Position numbers and translations under genes: made by a program. 64,000 nucleotides of DNA from Aliiruegeria sabulilitoris. Its GTDB lineage: Bacteria > Pseudomonadota > Alphaproteobacteria > Rhodobacterales > Rhodobacteraceae. Shown in pieces: positions 57,062 through 64,000 of the stretch; position 1 is the first letter of the stretch, and each line of letters starts with the position of its first letter. The notes beneath the pieces were generated by a model. That model made no database searches and was not told the DNA's origin. It saw nothing but the letters and a program-made list of their open reading frames with translations. The stretch covers positions 62,001 to 126,000 of the forward strand of contig NZ_LOAS01000001.1 in assembly GCF_001558155.1 (NCBI RefSeq), given 5' to 3'.

Positions 57062-57531
57062 TGCGCCTTCATATCGTGGCCGTCGGCCGCTTGCGGTCAG
57101 GCCCCGAGGCGGAGCTGATTTCGGATTACCGCCAGCGCGCGGAACGCAGCGGCCGTCCGCTCGGGATCTCGTCGGTCTCCGTGATCGAGATCGACGAGCG
57201 CAAGGGCGGATCGAAGGCCGGCGAGGCCGCCCTCCTGGACAAGGCCCTGCCAAGGGGCGCAACGATTGTTGCCTTGGACGAACGCGGCAAGCTCCTCTCC
57301 TCTCCCGACTTCGCAAGCCGCATCGCGTCTTGGCGCGACACGGGTAGCCAGGATCTCGCCTTCGTGATCGGCGGCGCAGACGGGCTCGACCCCGCCTTTG
57401 TCAGACACGCCGACATGGCGCTCTCCTTCGGCAAGATGGTCTGGCCGCATATGCTGGCCCGGGTGATGCTGTCGGAACAGATCTACCGCGCGGTCTCGAT
57501 CCTCGCCGGCGCGCCGTATCACCGGGTGTAA
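57061..57531 (+). CDS. rlmH: 23S rRNA (pseudouridine1915-N3)-methyltransferase
   Basis: 156 residues, SPOUT fold. VALDERGKLLSSPDFASRI, FVIGGADGLDPAFVRHADM and LSFGKMVWPHMLARVMLSEQ then IYRAVSILAGAPYHRV are diagnostic. It starts TGATG-coupled to rsfS, the normal pairing in alphaproteobacteria. A small hairpin (57547-57565) follows. Confidence 0.95.
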   Translation: MRLHIVAVGRLRSGPEAELISDYRQRAERSGRPLGISSVSVIEIDERKGGSKAGEAALLDKALPRGATIVALDERGKLLSSPDFASRIASWRDTGSQDLAFVIGGADGLDPAFVRHADMALSFGKMVWPHMLARVMLSEQIYRAVSILAGAPYHRV

Positions 57532-57546
57532 CGGTCCACAGCGATG

Positions 57547-57565
57547 ACGAGAAACATCTTCTCGT
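57547..57565 (+). repeat. Hairpin after rlmH
   Basis: ACGAGAA (57547-57553) and TTCTCGT (57559-57565), loop ACATC. No T-tract; a weak 3' end element at most. Confidence 0.4.
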
Positions 57566-57740
57566 TGACCGAAATACGCCTGCCGGAGGCGCGATCTTCC
57601 CACGGGACGATCGTTTGCACGCGAAACGCACCCCCAGCCATGCACGCCACGAAACAGCGAATTGCCCGCCCTGCGGCGCTCTATCTGTTCCATTCAGGCG
57701 CTAACAGCACTAGGAAAGCGGCAACCAAGGAGACCTCCCG

Positions 57741-59270
57741 ATGAGCATTCCCAAACCTGTCGTTCTGTGCATCCTCGATGGCTGGGGCATTGGCACCAAG
57801 CCGCCGGAAGAAGAGGGCAACTCGCCGGTCCTCGCCAACACCCCCACCTTCGACAAGATGATGTCGAGCTGCCCAACTGCAACGCTGATCACCTTCGGCA
57901 ACGATGTCGGCCTGCCGACCGGCCAGATGGGCAACTCTGAAGTCGGTCACACCAATATCGGCGCGGGCCGCGTCGTCGCCATGGATCTCGGCCAGATCGA
58001 CCTCTCCATCGAGGATGGCTCCTTCGCCAAGAAGGAAGCCCTGCAGGGCTTTATCGCCAAGCTCAAGCAAACCGGTGGCACCGCGCATCTGAGCGGCCTC
58101 GTCTCGCCAGGCGGTGTGCACTCGCACCAGGACCATATCGTGGAAGCCGCCCGCGTGATCGCCGAGGCCGGCGTTCCGGTACAGATCATCGCGCTGACCG
58201 ATGGCCGCGACGTGGCGCCGAAATCGGGCGCCGGACAGGTGGCGAAATTCGAAGCCGACCTGCCCGAGGGCGCGAAGGTCGGTGGCGTGGTTGGCCGCTA
58301 CTGGGCCATGGACCGCGACAACCGCTGGGAGCGGGTGCAAAAGGGCTTCGATCTCTTCGTCTCGGGGAAAGCCGAGTTCGAAGCCGAAACCGGTGCAGCA
58401 GCCTGCGAAGCTGCCTATGAGCGCGGCGAAACGGACGAGTTCATCGGCGCCACCAAGATCGCGGGTTACGTCCAGCCCAAGGATGGCGACGGCCTGCTGT
58501 TCCTGAACTTCCGCGCCGACCGTGCCCGCGAGATCCTCGCCGCGCTGGCCGATCCGGACTTTGCCGAATTCGACGCCTCCGCCCGGCCCGCATGGGGCGC
58601 GATCTGTGGCATCGTGGAGTATTCCGACCGGCACAACGAATACATGGACGTGATCTTCCCCTCGCAGGAGATCCTCAACACGCTGGGTGAGTGGGTCTCC
58701 AAACAGGGCAAGACGCAGTTCCGCCTCGCCGAGACCGAGAAATACCCCCACGTGACCTTCTTCCTCAACGGTGGCGTCGAGACGCCCTACGAGGGCGAAG
58801 ATCGCTTCATGCCGAAATCGCCGAAGGTCGCCACCTATGATCTGCAGCCGGAAATGTCGGCCCCCGAAGTGACGGCGAAATTCGTCGAGGCGATCGAGAA
58901 GGGGTACGACCTGATCGTGACCAACTACGCCAACCCGGACATGGTCGGCCATACCGGCTCGCTCGAAGCCGCCAAGGCCGCCTGCGAAGCCGTCGATACT
59001 GGCCTCGCCGCCGTGACGGAAGCGCTGGAAAAGGTTGGCGGCGCGATGATCGTGATCGCCGATCACGGCAACTGCGAGACCATGTTCGCCGAGGATGGTG
59101 GCCCGCACACCGCCCATACCACGAACCTCGTCCCGGTGATCCTGTTCAACGGCCCCGAAGGCGCGAAGCTGCATGACGGCCGGCTGGCCGATGTGGCGCC
59201 GTCGATCCTCGAACTGATGGGTCTTGCGCAGCCCGCCGAGATGACCGGTGTGAGCCTGATCGACAAATGA
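57741..59270 (+). CDS. gpmI: 2,3-bisphosphoglycerate-independent phosphoglycerate mutase
   Basis: 509 residues, alkaline-phosphatase superfamily. VVLCILDGWGIG holds a metal Asp; GQMGNSEVGHTNIGAGR the catalytic Ser; NYANPDMVGHTGSLEAAKAA and IVIADHGNCETMFAEDGGPH further metal ligands. It interconverts 3- and 2-phosphoglycerate in glycolysis. The next gene overlaps its stop by four bases. Confidence 0.96.
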   Translation: MSIPKPVVLCILDGWGIGTKPPEEEGNSPVLANTPTFDKMMSSCPTATLITFGNDVGLPTGQMGNSEVGHTNIGAGRVVAMDLGQIDLSIEDGSFAKKEALQGFIAKLKQTGGTAHLSGLVSPGGVHSHQDHIVEAARVIAEAGVPVQIIALTDGRDVAPKSGAGQVAKFEADLPEGAKVGGVVGRYWAMDRDNRWERVQKGFDLFVSGKAEFEAETGAAACEAAYERGETDEFIGATKIAGYVQPKDGDGLLFLNFRADRAREILAALADPDFAEFDASARPAWGAICGIVEYSDRHNEYMDVIFPSQEILNTLGEWVSKQGKTQFRLAETEKYPHVTFFLNGGVETPYEGEDRFMPKSPKVATYDLQPEMSAPEVTAKFVEAIEKGYDLIVTNYANPDMVGHTGSLEAAKAACEAVDTGLAAVTEALEKVGGAMIVIADHGNCETMFAEDGGPHTAHTTNLVPVILFNGPEGAKLHDGRLADVAPSILELMGLAQPAEMTGVSLIDK

Positions 59271-60388
59271 GGAAGATCTGTCTGCTCGCCGCATCGCTGT
59301 TGTTTGCCGGTGCGGCAGGCGCCCAGACAGATCTGTCAGACCTCGCCGAACGGGCGGCGTCCCAATTGGCGGACGCCGCCCGTTCGCTCGAAGCGGCCGA
59401 GGGCGCCCGCGACAGGGTCCGTGCGCTCACCGCAACGGTTCAGGCCTACGAGGAGGGCCTTTCGGCGCTCAGGGCCGGCATGCGCCAGGCCGCAAGCGAG
59501 GAACGCGTGCAGACTGCCGTTCTCGCCGCCCGAGAGGAAGACGTCGCCCGCCTGCTGGGCGCGCTCACCGCGATAGAAGGCTCCCCGGCGCCGCTTCTGC
59601 TGCTGCACCCTTCCGGCCCGCTCGGCACAGCGCGTTCCGGGATGATGATGAGCGAGATCACCCCGGAACTCATGGCCGAAGCCGATGCGTTGCGCACGGA
59701 GCTGCAGAAACTCGCCGTGTTGCGCGCCCTGCAGGAGAGTGCCCGCGACTCGCTTCTGGACGGGATGCGCGGCGCACAGGATGCCCGCACCGCCCTGTCC
59801 CAGGCCATGGCCGACCGCACCGACCTGCCGATGCGCTTCACCGCGGATCCGGAGCGGATGCGGCAACTGACCCAGACCGCCGCGTCGATGGATGACTTCG
59901 CCACCGGGCTGAAACAGATCGGCCCCGGCATCGCCGATGTCACCGGTTTCGAGGACCAGAAAGGCACCCTGCCCCTCCCGGTGCAGTCCGTTCTTCTGCG
60001 CGGCTACGATGAAGCCGATGCCGCCGGCGTCGCGCGCCCCGGACTGCTGCTTGCCACGCGCCCCGGCGCGCTTGTCACCGCTCCGTGGGACGGCACGATC
60101 CGCTATGTCGGTCCGCTGCTCGACTACGGAAACGTGATCATTCTTGAGCCTGCGGATGGCATTCTGCTGGTGCTTGCCGGCTTGGGAATTGTCTATGGTA
60201 AGCCCGGTGGAGTCGTTCAGGCCGGAGATGCCCTTGGCCTTATGGGCGGTGCCGCAGATGAAGAGTTTCTCGCCGGAAACCAAGTTGGTGGTGGCACTGA
60301 GCGAAGCGAAACGCTTTATATGGAATTGAGACAGGGTGAGCTTCCGGTGGATCCGGCAGAATGGTTTGCCCCGACCAAGGGAGATTGA
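59267..60388 (+). CDS. envC: Murein hydrolase activator, EnvC-like (degenerate LytM)
   Basis: 373 residues. Signal peptide RKICLLAASLLFAGAAGAQ; coiled-coil about 25-180; C-terminal LytM/M23 domain about 265-370 (VTAPWDGTIRYVGPLLDYGN). The zinc ligands are lost: the usual YAH is replaced by LVLAGL and the HFE motif by LYMELRQ. As with EnvC it should not cut peptidoglycan itself but activate amidases at division. Confidence 0.85.
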   Translation: MRKICLLAASLLFAGAAGAQTDLSDLAERAASQLADAARSLEAAEGARDRVRALTATVQAYEEGLSALRAGMRQAASEERVQTAVLAAREEDVARLLGALTAIEGSPAPLLLLHPSGPLGTARSGMMMSEITPELMAEADALRTELQKLAVLRALQESARDSLLDGMRGAQDARTALSQAMADRTDLPMRFTADPERMRQLTQTAASMDDFATGLKQIGPGIADVTGFEDQKGTLPLPVQSVLLRGYDEADAAGVARPGLLLATRPGALVTAPWDGTIRYVGPLLDYGNVIILEPADGILLVLAGLGIVYGKPGGVVQAGDALGLMGGAADEEFLAGNQVGGGTERSETLYMELRQGELPVDPAEWFAPTKGD

Positions 60389-60395
60389 AGACCGC

Positions 60396-61736
60396 ATGAA
60401 GAAGTTCGTCATGGCCGCGATTGGCGGCATCGTGGCCGGCGGGGTGCTGACCACCCAGGTCGCGGGCCCGCTACTCGCCCAGGAAGCAGAGAAGAACAGT
60501 TCGATCTATGAACAGCTGGACCTGTTCGGGGACATCTTCGAGCGTATCCGTGCGCAATATGTCGAGGAAGTCGACGAGAAGGAACTGATTGAGGCCGCGA
60601 TCAACGGCATGCTGATCTCGCTCGATCCGCATTCGAGCTACCTCTCGCCCGACGACGCCGACGACATGCGGGTGCAGACCCGCGGCTCCTTCGGCGGCCT
60701 CGGGATCGAGGTGACGCAGGAAGAGGGTTTCGTGAAGGTCGTCTCGCCCATCGACGACACGCCCGCCGACGAGGCGGGGATCGAAGCGGGCGACTTCATC
60801 ACCCATGTCGATGGCGACAGCGTGCTGGGCCTGACGCTCGACGAGGCCGTGGACCTGATGCGCGGCCCGGTCGGCTCCGAAATCGTCATCACTGTCGTGC
60901 GCGAGGGCGTGGACGAACCCTTCGACGTTACGATCGTGCGCGACACGATCAAGCTTACTGCCGTGCGCACCCGCACCCAGGGCGAAACGGTTGTCCTGCG
61001 CGTGACCACCTTCAATGACCAGACCTATCCGAACCTCGAAAGCGGCCTGAACGAGGCGGTCGAGGAGCTCGGTGGCATGGACAAGGTCAACGGCTTCGTG
61101 CTCGACCTGCGCAACAACCCCGGCGGGCTGCTGACACAGGCGATCAAGGTCTCCGACGCCTTCCTCGACAAGGGCGAGATCGTTTCCACCCGCGGCCGTG
61201 ACCCTCAGGATGGCGACCGTTACAACGCCGCCGAAGGGGATCTGGCCGAGGGAAAACCGATGGTCATCCTGATCAATGGTGGCTCCGCATCGGCTTCCGA
61301 GATCGTGGCCGGCGCGCTTCAGGACCACCGCCGCGCCATCGTCATCGGCACCAAGAGTTTCGGCAAGGGCTCGGTGCAGACGGTCATGCCGCTCAAGGGC
61401 GACGGCGCGATGCGCCTGACCACGGCGCGCTACTACACGCCATCGGGCCGTTCGATCCAGGCACTCGGCGTCTCGCCGGATATCATCGTCGAGCAACCGC
61501 GCCGCGACCCCAATGCAGAGAAGGACGAAGAGGAAGAAAACGATCGCTTCTCCCGCTCCGAAGCAGACCTGCGCGGCAGCCTCGACAATGACAGCCTGAC
61601 CGAGGACGAGCGCCGCCAGATCGAGGAAGAGCGCCAGAAGGCCGAGGACGCCGCGGCGCTTCGCGAGGAGGACTACCAGCTGGCCTATGCCATCGACATC
61701 CTCAAGGGCCTCTCCGCGCTCGATCCCGCACAATAA
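60396..61736 (+). CDS. ctpA: C-terminal processing protease (S41 family)
   Basis: 446 residues. N-terminal signal/anchor (AAIGGIVAGGVLTTQVAGPL); PDZ domain about 90-170 (FGGLGIEVTQEEGFVKVVSP, then SVLGLTLDEAVDLMRGPVGS); catalytic Ser in NGGSASASEIVAGALQDH and Lys in IGTKSFGKGSVQTVMP. The C-terminal tail is highly charged. It starts 8 bases after envC, the usual neighbour. Confidence 0.94.
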   Translation: MKKFVMAAIGGIVAGGVLTTQVAGPLLAQEAEKNSSIYEQLDLFGDIFERIRAQYVEEVDEKELIEAAINGMLISLDPHSSYLSPDDADDMRVQTRGSFGGLGIEVTQEEGFVKVVSPIDDTPADEAGIEAGDFITHVDGDSVLGLTLDEAVDLMRGPVGSEIVITVVREGVDEPFDVTIVRDTIKLTAVRTRTQGETVVLRVTTFNDQTYPNLESGLNEAVEELGGMDKVNGFVLDLRNNPGGLLTQAIKVSDAFLDKGEIVSTRGRDPQDGDRYNAAEGDLAEGKPMVILINGGSASASEIVAGALQDHRRAIVIGTKSFGKGSVQTVMPLKGDGAMRLTTARYYTPSGRSIQALGVSPDIIVEQPRRDPNAEKDEEEENDRFSRSEADLRGSLDNDSLTEDERRQIEEERQKAEDAAALREEDYQLAYAIDILKGLSALDPAQ

Positions 61737-61773
61737 GACCGTCGACCGGCTTCGCACCGGCGGCACCTGACAG

Positions 61774-61800
61774 GGACCCGCGCATCGCGTGGGTCCTTTT
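61774..61800 (+). terminator. Terminator after ctpA
   Basis: 10-bp stem GGACCCGCGC / GCGTGGGTCC with one G-U pair and loop ATC (61774-61796), then TTTT. Confidence 0.8.
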
Positions 61801-61902
61801 CATTTGGCGCTTCCCGAGAATGGCAACAGCGCAACCGGCTTCCCGATCATCCAGCAAAAGTCTCTGCTTGCCTGCGGACGCTTCCGCTTCGATAAAGCCC
61901 CC

Positions 61903-62382
61903 ATGACCAAGGATTCCGCCAAGCTCCCGTATCGTCCGTGTGTCGGCGTCATGCTGATCAATGCGCAGGGTCATGTCTTTGTCGGTCAGCGGCTCGACAG
62001 CGACGTGCCTGCCTGGCAGATGCCGCAAGGTGGCATCGACAAGGGTGAGAGCTGGCGCGACGCGGCATTGCGCGAGTTGTGGGAGGAAACCGGGGTTACC
62101 GAGGATCTGGTCGAGGTCGTTGCCGAGACCGAAGACTGGGTGCGTTACGATCTGCCCGACCACCTGATCGGCAAGATCTGGAAGGGCAAGTATCGCGGGC
62201 AGCAGCAGAAATGGATGCTGCTGCGTTTTCTTGGGAGCGACGACCAGGTGCAGATTGAAACCGCGCATCCGGAATTTTCCGAATGGCGTTGGCTTCCGGC
62301 CGAGGAGCTGGTGGCGAATATCGTTCCGTTCAAGCGTGCTGTCTACGAGCTGGTCGTGGAAGCCTTCGCGGAACATCTTTAA
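61903..62382 (+). CDS. rppH: RNA pyrophosphohydrolase
   Basis: 159 residues, Nudix family. Nudix box [20 protein letters not shown] then [23 protein letters not shown] and [15 protein letters not shown] are RppH-specific. It removes pyrophosphate from mRNA 5' ends to start decay. A frame start at 61789 lies inside the ctpA terminator, so ATG 61903 is preferred. Confidence 0.93.
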   Translation: MTKDSAKLPYRPCVGVMLINAQGHVFVGQRLDSDVPAWQMPQGGIDKGESWRDAALRELWEETGVTEDLVEVVAETEDWVRYDLPDHLIGKIWKGKYRGQQQKWMLLRFLGSDDQVQIETAHPEFSEWRWLPAEELVANIVPFKRAVYELVVEAFAEHL

Positions 62383-62405
62383 GCGGCGCGGAGGCCTCCG
62401 CCCGA

Positions 62406-63377
62406 TTACTTTGCGCGGAAATCGTCCTGATGTTCGAGGAACCATGTGTAGGTTTCGCGGATACCTTCTTGGAGCGGGATGGACGCCTTCCAGCCCAGAC
62501 GTTCCAGGCGACTGACATCCATGAGCTTGCGCATGGTTCCGTCCGGTTTGCTGGCATCAAAGACCAGCTCGCCCTGAAAACCTGTCGCCTCCGCCACCAT
62601 CTCCGCCAGCTGCCTGATAGTCACATCCGTTCCCGAGCCGACATTGATATGGCTGAGCATCGGTTCGGTTTCGCGCTGGTAGGTTTCGGCGTCGAGACCC
62701 ATCACGAAGAGCGAGGCCTCGGCCATGTCGTCGACATGCAGGAATTCACGGCAAGGCTTGCCGGAGCCCCAGACAACGACCTCCTTGTCCCCACGTCGAG
62801 CGGCTTCGTGAAAACGCCGCATCAGCGCCGGCATCACGTGGCTGTTCTCAGGGTGGAAATTGTCGCCCGGCCCGTAGAGGTTGGTCGGCATGACCGAGCG
62901 GTAATCGGTGCCGTGCTGGCGGTTGTAGCTCTCGCAGAGCTTGATGCCGGCGATCTTGGCGATGGCATAGGGCTCGTTGGTCGGCTCCAGCGTGCCGGTC
63001 AGAAGTGCATCCTCGCGCATCGGCTGCGGCACGGCGCGCGGGTAGATGCAGCTCGACCCGAGTTGCAGCAGCTTGCGCACACCCGCCTGAAAGGCCTGAT
63101 GGATCACGTTGCACTCGATCATCAGGTTCTCGTAGATGAAATTCGCCGGATAACTATTGTTGGCATGGATGCCGCCGACACGGGCCGCCGCCAGGATCAC
63201 CTGATCCGGGCGCTCGGCCTGCATGAAATCCCGCACCGCCGCCTGGTCCGTCAGATCCAGTTCCGAGGAGCGGCGCGTGACCAGCTCCAGGTCCTCGCCC
63301 GCCGCCCGGCGCGCTTCCAGCCGGCGCAGGATCGCGCCGCCAACCATGCCGCGATGGCCTGCCACATAGATTTTCAT
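62406..63377 (-). CDS. fcl: GDP-L-fucose synthase
   Basis: 323 residues, SDR-type epimerase/reductase. NADP site [19 protein letters not shown]; Ser in [12 protein letters not shown]; Tyr/Lys in [39 protein letters not shown] is family-specific. Together with Gmd it makes GDP-L-fucose for surface polysaccharide. The ATG at 63377 follows the gmd stop by one base. Confidence 0.95.
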   Translation of the reverse strand: MKIYVAGHRGMVGGAILRRLEARRAAGEDLELVTRRSSELDLTDQAAVRDFMQAERPDQVILAAARVGGIHANNSYPANFIYENLMIECNVIHQAFQAGVRKLLQLGSSCIYPRAVPQPMREDALLTGTLEPTNEPYAIAKIAGIKLCESYNRQHGTDYRSVMPTNLYGPGDNFHPENSHVMPALMRRFHEAARRGDKEVVVWGSGKPCREFLHVDDMAEASLFVMGLDAETYQRETEPMLSHINVGSGTDVTIRQLAEMVAEATGFQGELVFDASKPDGTMRKLMDVSRLERLGWKASIPLQEGIRETYTWFLEHQDDFRAK

Positions 63378-63378
63378 C

Positions 63379-64000
63379 TCAGCCCTCCAGCGACATCGGC
63401 AATTCGTAGCCGTGCTCCTTGAGCAGGGCGTGCCGGCGGGCAGTCTTGAGGTCCTCGGCCACCATCTCGGCGCACATTTCCTGCGTCGTGATCTCGGGCA
63501 CCCAGCCGAGCTTTTCCTTGGCCTTGGCCGGGTCGCCCAGCAGGGTTTCCACCTCGGCGGGGCGGAAATAGCGCGGATCGATGCGCAGGATCACGTCGCC
63601 CGGCTTCACCGCCGGCGCCATGTCCGAAGTCACCGCAGAGACGGTGGCGATCTCTTCCACGCCCGTGCCGGAGAATTCGAGCTCGATGCCCAGCTCCCGC
63701 GCGCTCCAGGTGATGAACTCGCGCACCGAATACTGCACGCCGGTGGCGATGACGAAATCGTCCGGCACGTCCTGCTGCAGCATCATCCACTGCATACGGA
63801 CGTAGTCCTTGGCATGACCCCAGTCGCGCAGCGCATCGATATTGCCCATGTAGAGGCAATCCTCGAGTCCTTGCGCGATATTGGCCAGCCCGCGGGTAAT
63901 CTTGCGGGTCACGAAGGTCTCGCCGCGGCGCGGAGACTCGTGGTTGAACAGGATCCCGTTGCAGGCATACATCCCGTAGGCCTCGCGGTAATTCACCGTG
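63379..64000 (-). CDS. gmd: GDP-mannose 4,6-dehydratase, C-terminal part
   Basis: Only the last ~207 codons are in the window; the gene enters from the right edge. [20 protein letters not shown] then [12 protein letters not shown] is the active-site Tyr/Lys region and the Gmd signature. [20 protein letters not shown] follows. It converts GDP-mannose to the 4-keto-6-deoxy intermediate used by Fcl. The C-terminal ~60 residues (about 115-205) are typical of the family. Confidence 0.94.
   Translation of the reverse strand, partial: TVNYREAYGMYACNGILFNHESPRRGETFVTRKITRGLANIAQGLEDCLYMGNIDALRDWGHAKDYVRMQWMMLQQDVPDDFVIATGVQYSVREFITWSARELGIELEFSGTGVEEIATVSAVTSDMAPAVKPGDVILRIDPRYFRPAEVETLLGDPAKAKEKLGWVPEITTQEMCAEMVAEDLKTARRHALLKEHGYELPMSLEG

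Overview
The window is a GC-rich chromosomal segment with the gene content and order of an alphaproteobacterium, most likely of the Rhodobacteraceae (roseobacter type). This rests on the smoS/mtlK-type polyol genes, the leuC/leuD/leuB block with unrelated genes inserted, the order rsfS-rlmH-gpmI-envC-ctpA-rppH, a siaPQM TRAP sialic-acid cluster and an NAD-dependent large glutamate dehydrogenase. Genes are dense, many overlap by ATGA or TGATG, and no complete insertion sequence, prophage or CRISPR array is visible. The species cannot be named from the sequence alone.

Layout. 1-2.6 kb: 5' end of the large NAD-glutamate dehydrogenase, a decayed TRAP permease fragment, a DUF3830 gene and a NagD-like HAD phosphatase. 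2.6-13.2 kb: a carbohydrate island with two divergent arms. The minus arm has a FucI-like isomerase, a transketolase split over two genes and an FGGY kinase. The plus arm has a ribose-type ABC importer with a DUF2291 lipoprotein, then a DeoR regulator. Together they suggest import, isomerisation, phosphorylation and transketolase cleavage of a pentose-like sugar; a branched sugar such as apiose is an inference. 13.4-20.5 kb: sialic-acid catabolism (nagB, nanK, nanE, siaM, siaQ, siaP, a GntR/FCD regulator, and divergent nanA). 20.8-24.8 kb: a polyamine-type ABC importer (potABCD). 24.8-40.1 kb: a large polyol/ketohexose island. Its minus arm encodes a LacI regulator, an SmoEFGK-like ABC importer, GalM, SmoS, MtlK and a zinc alcohol dehydrogenase. 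Its plus arm encodes a PfkB kinase, a GatZ-like protein without GatY, a SIS-domain isomerase, a second SmoS-like dehydrogenase, a second PfkB kinase and a transaldolase-like aldolase.

40.2-47.1 kb: a YcaQ-type DNA glycosylase, a large chemoreceptor downstream of a small exported protein, a cation/proton antiporter whose 3' end is frameshifted, and tRNA-Pro(CGG). 47.2-54.7 kb: a DMT exporter and leuB, leuD and leuC, interleaved with an EEP-family protein, an unknown membrane protein and an HdeD-like protein. 54.9-62.4 kb, plus strand: MscS channel, rsfS, rlmH, gpmI, envC, ctpA, rppH. 62.4-64 kb: fcl and the 3' part of gmd (GDP-L-fucose synthesis) on the minus strand, running off the right edge.

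Most notable: the isomerase/kinase/split-transketolase island; the polyol island that has GatZ and a hexulose-phosphate isomerase homologue but neither usual partner; the frameshifted antiporter; the TRAP permease relic; and a ROK kinase that has lost most of its zinc site.
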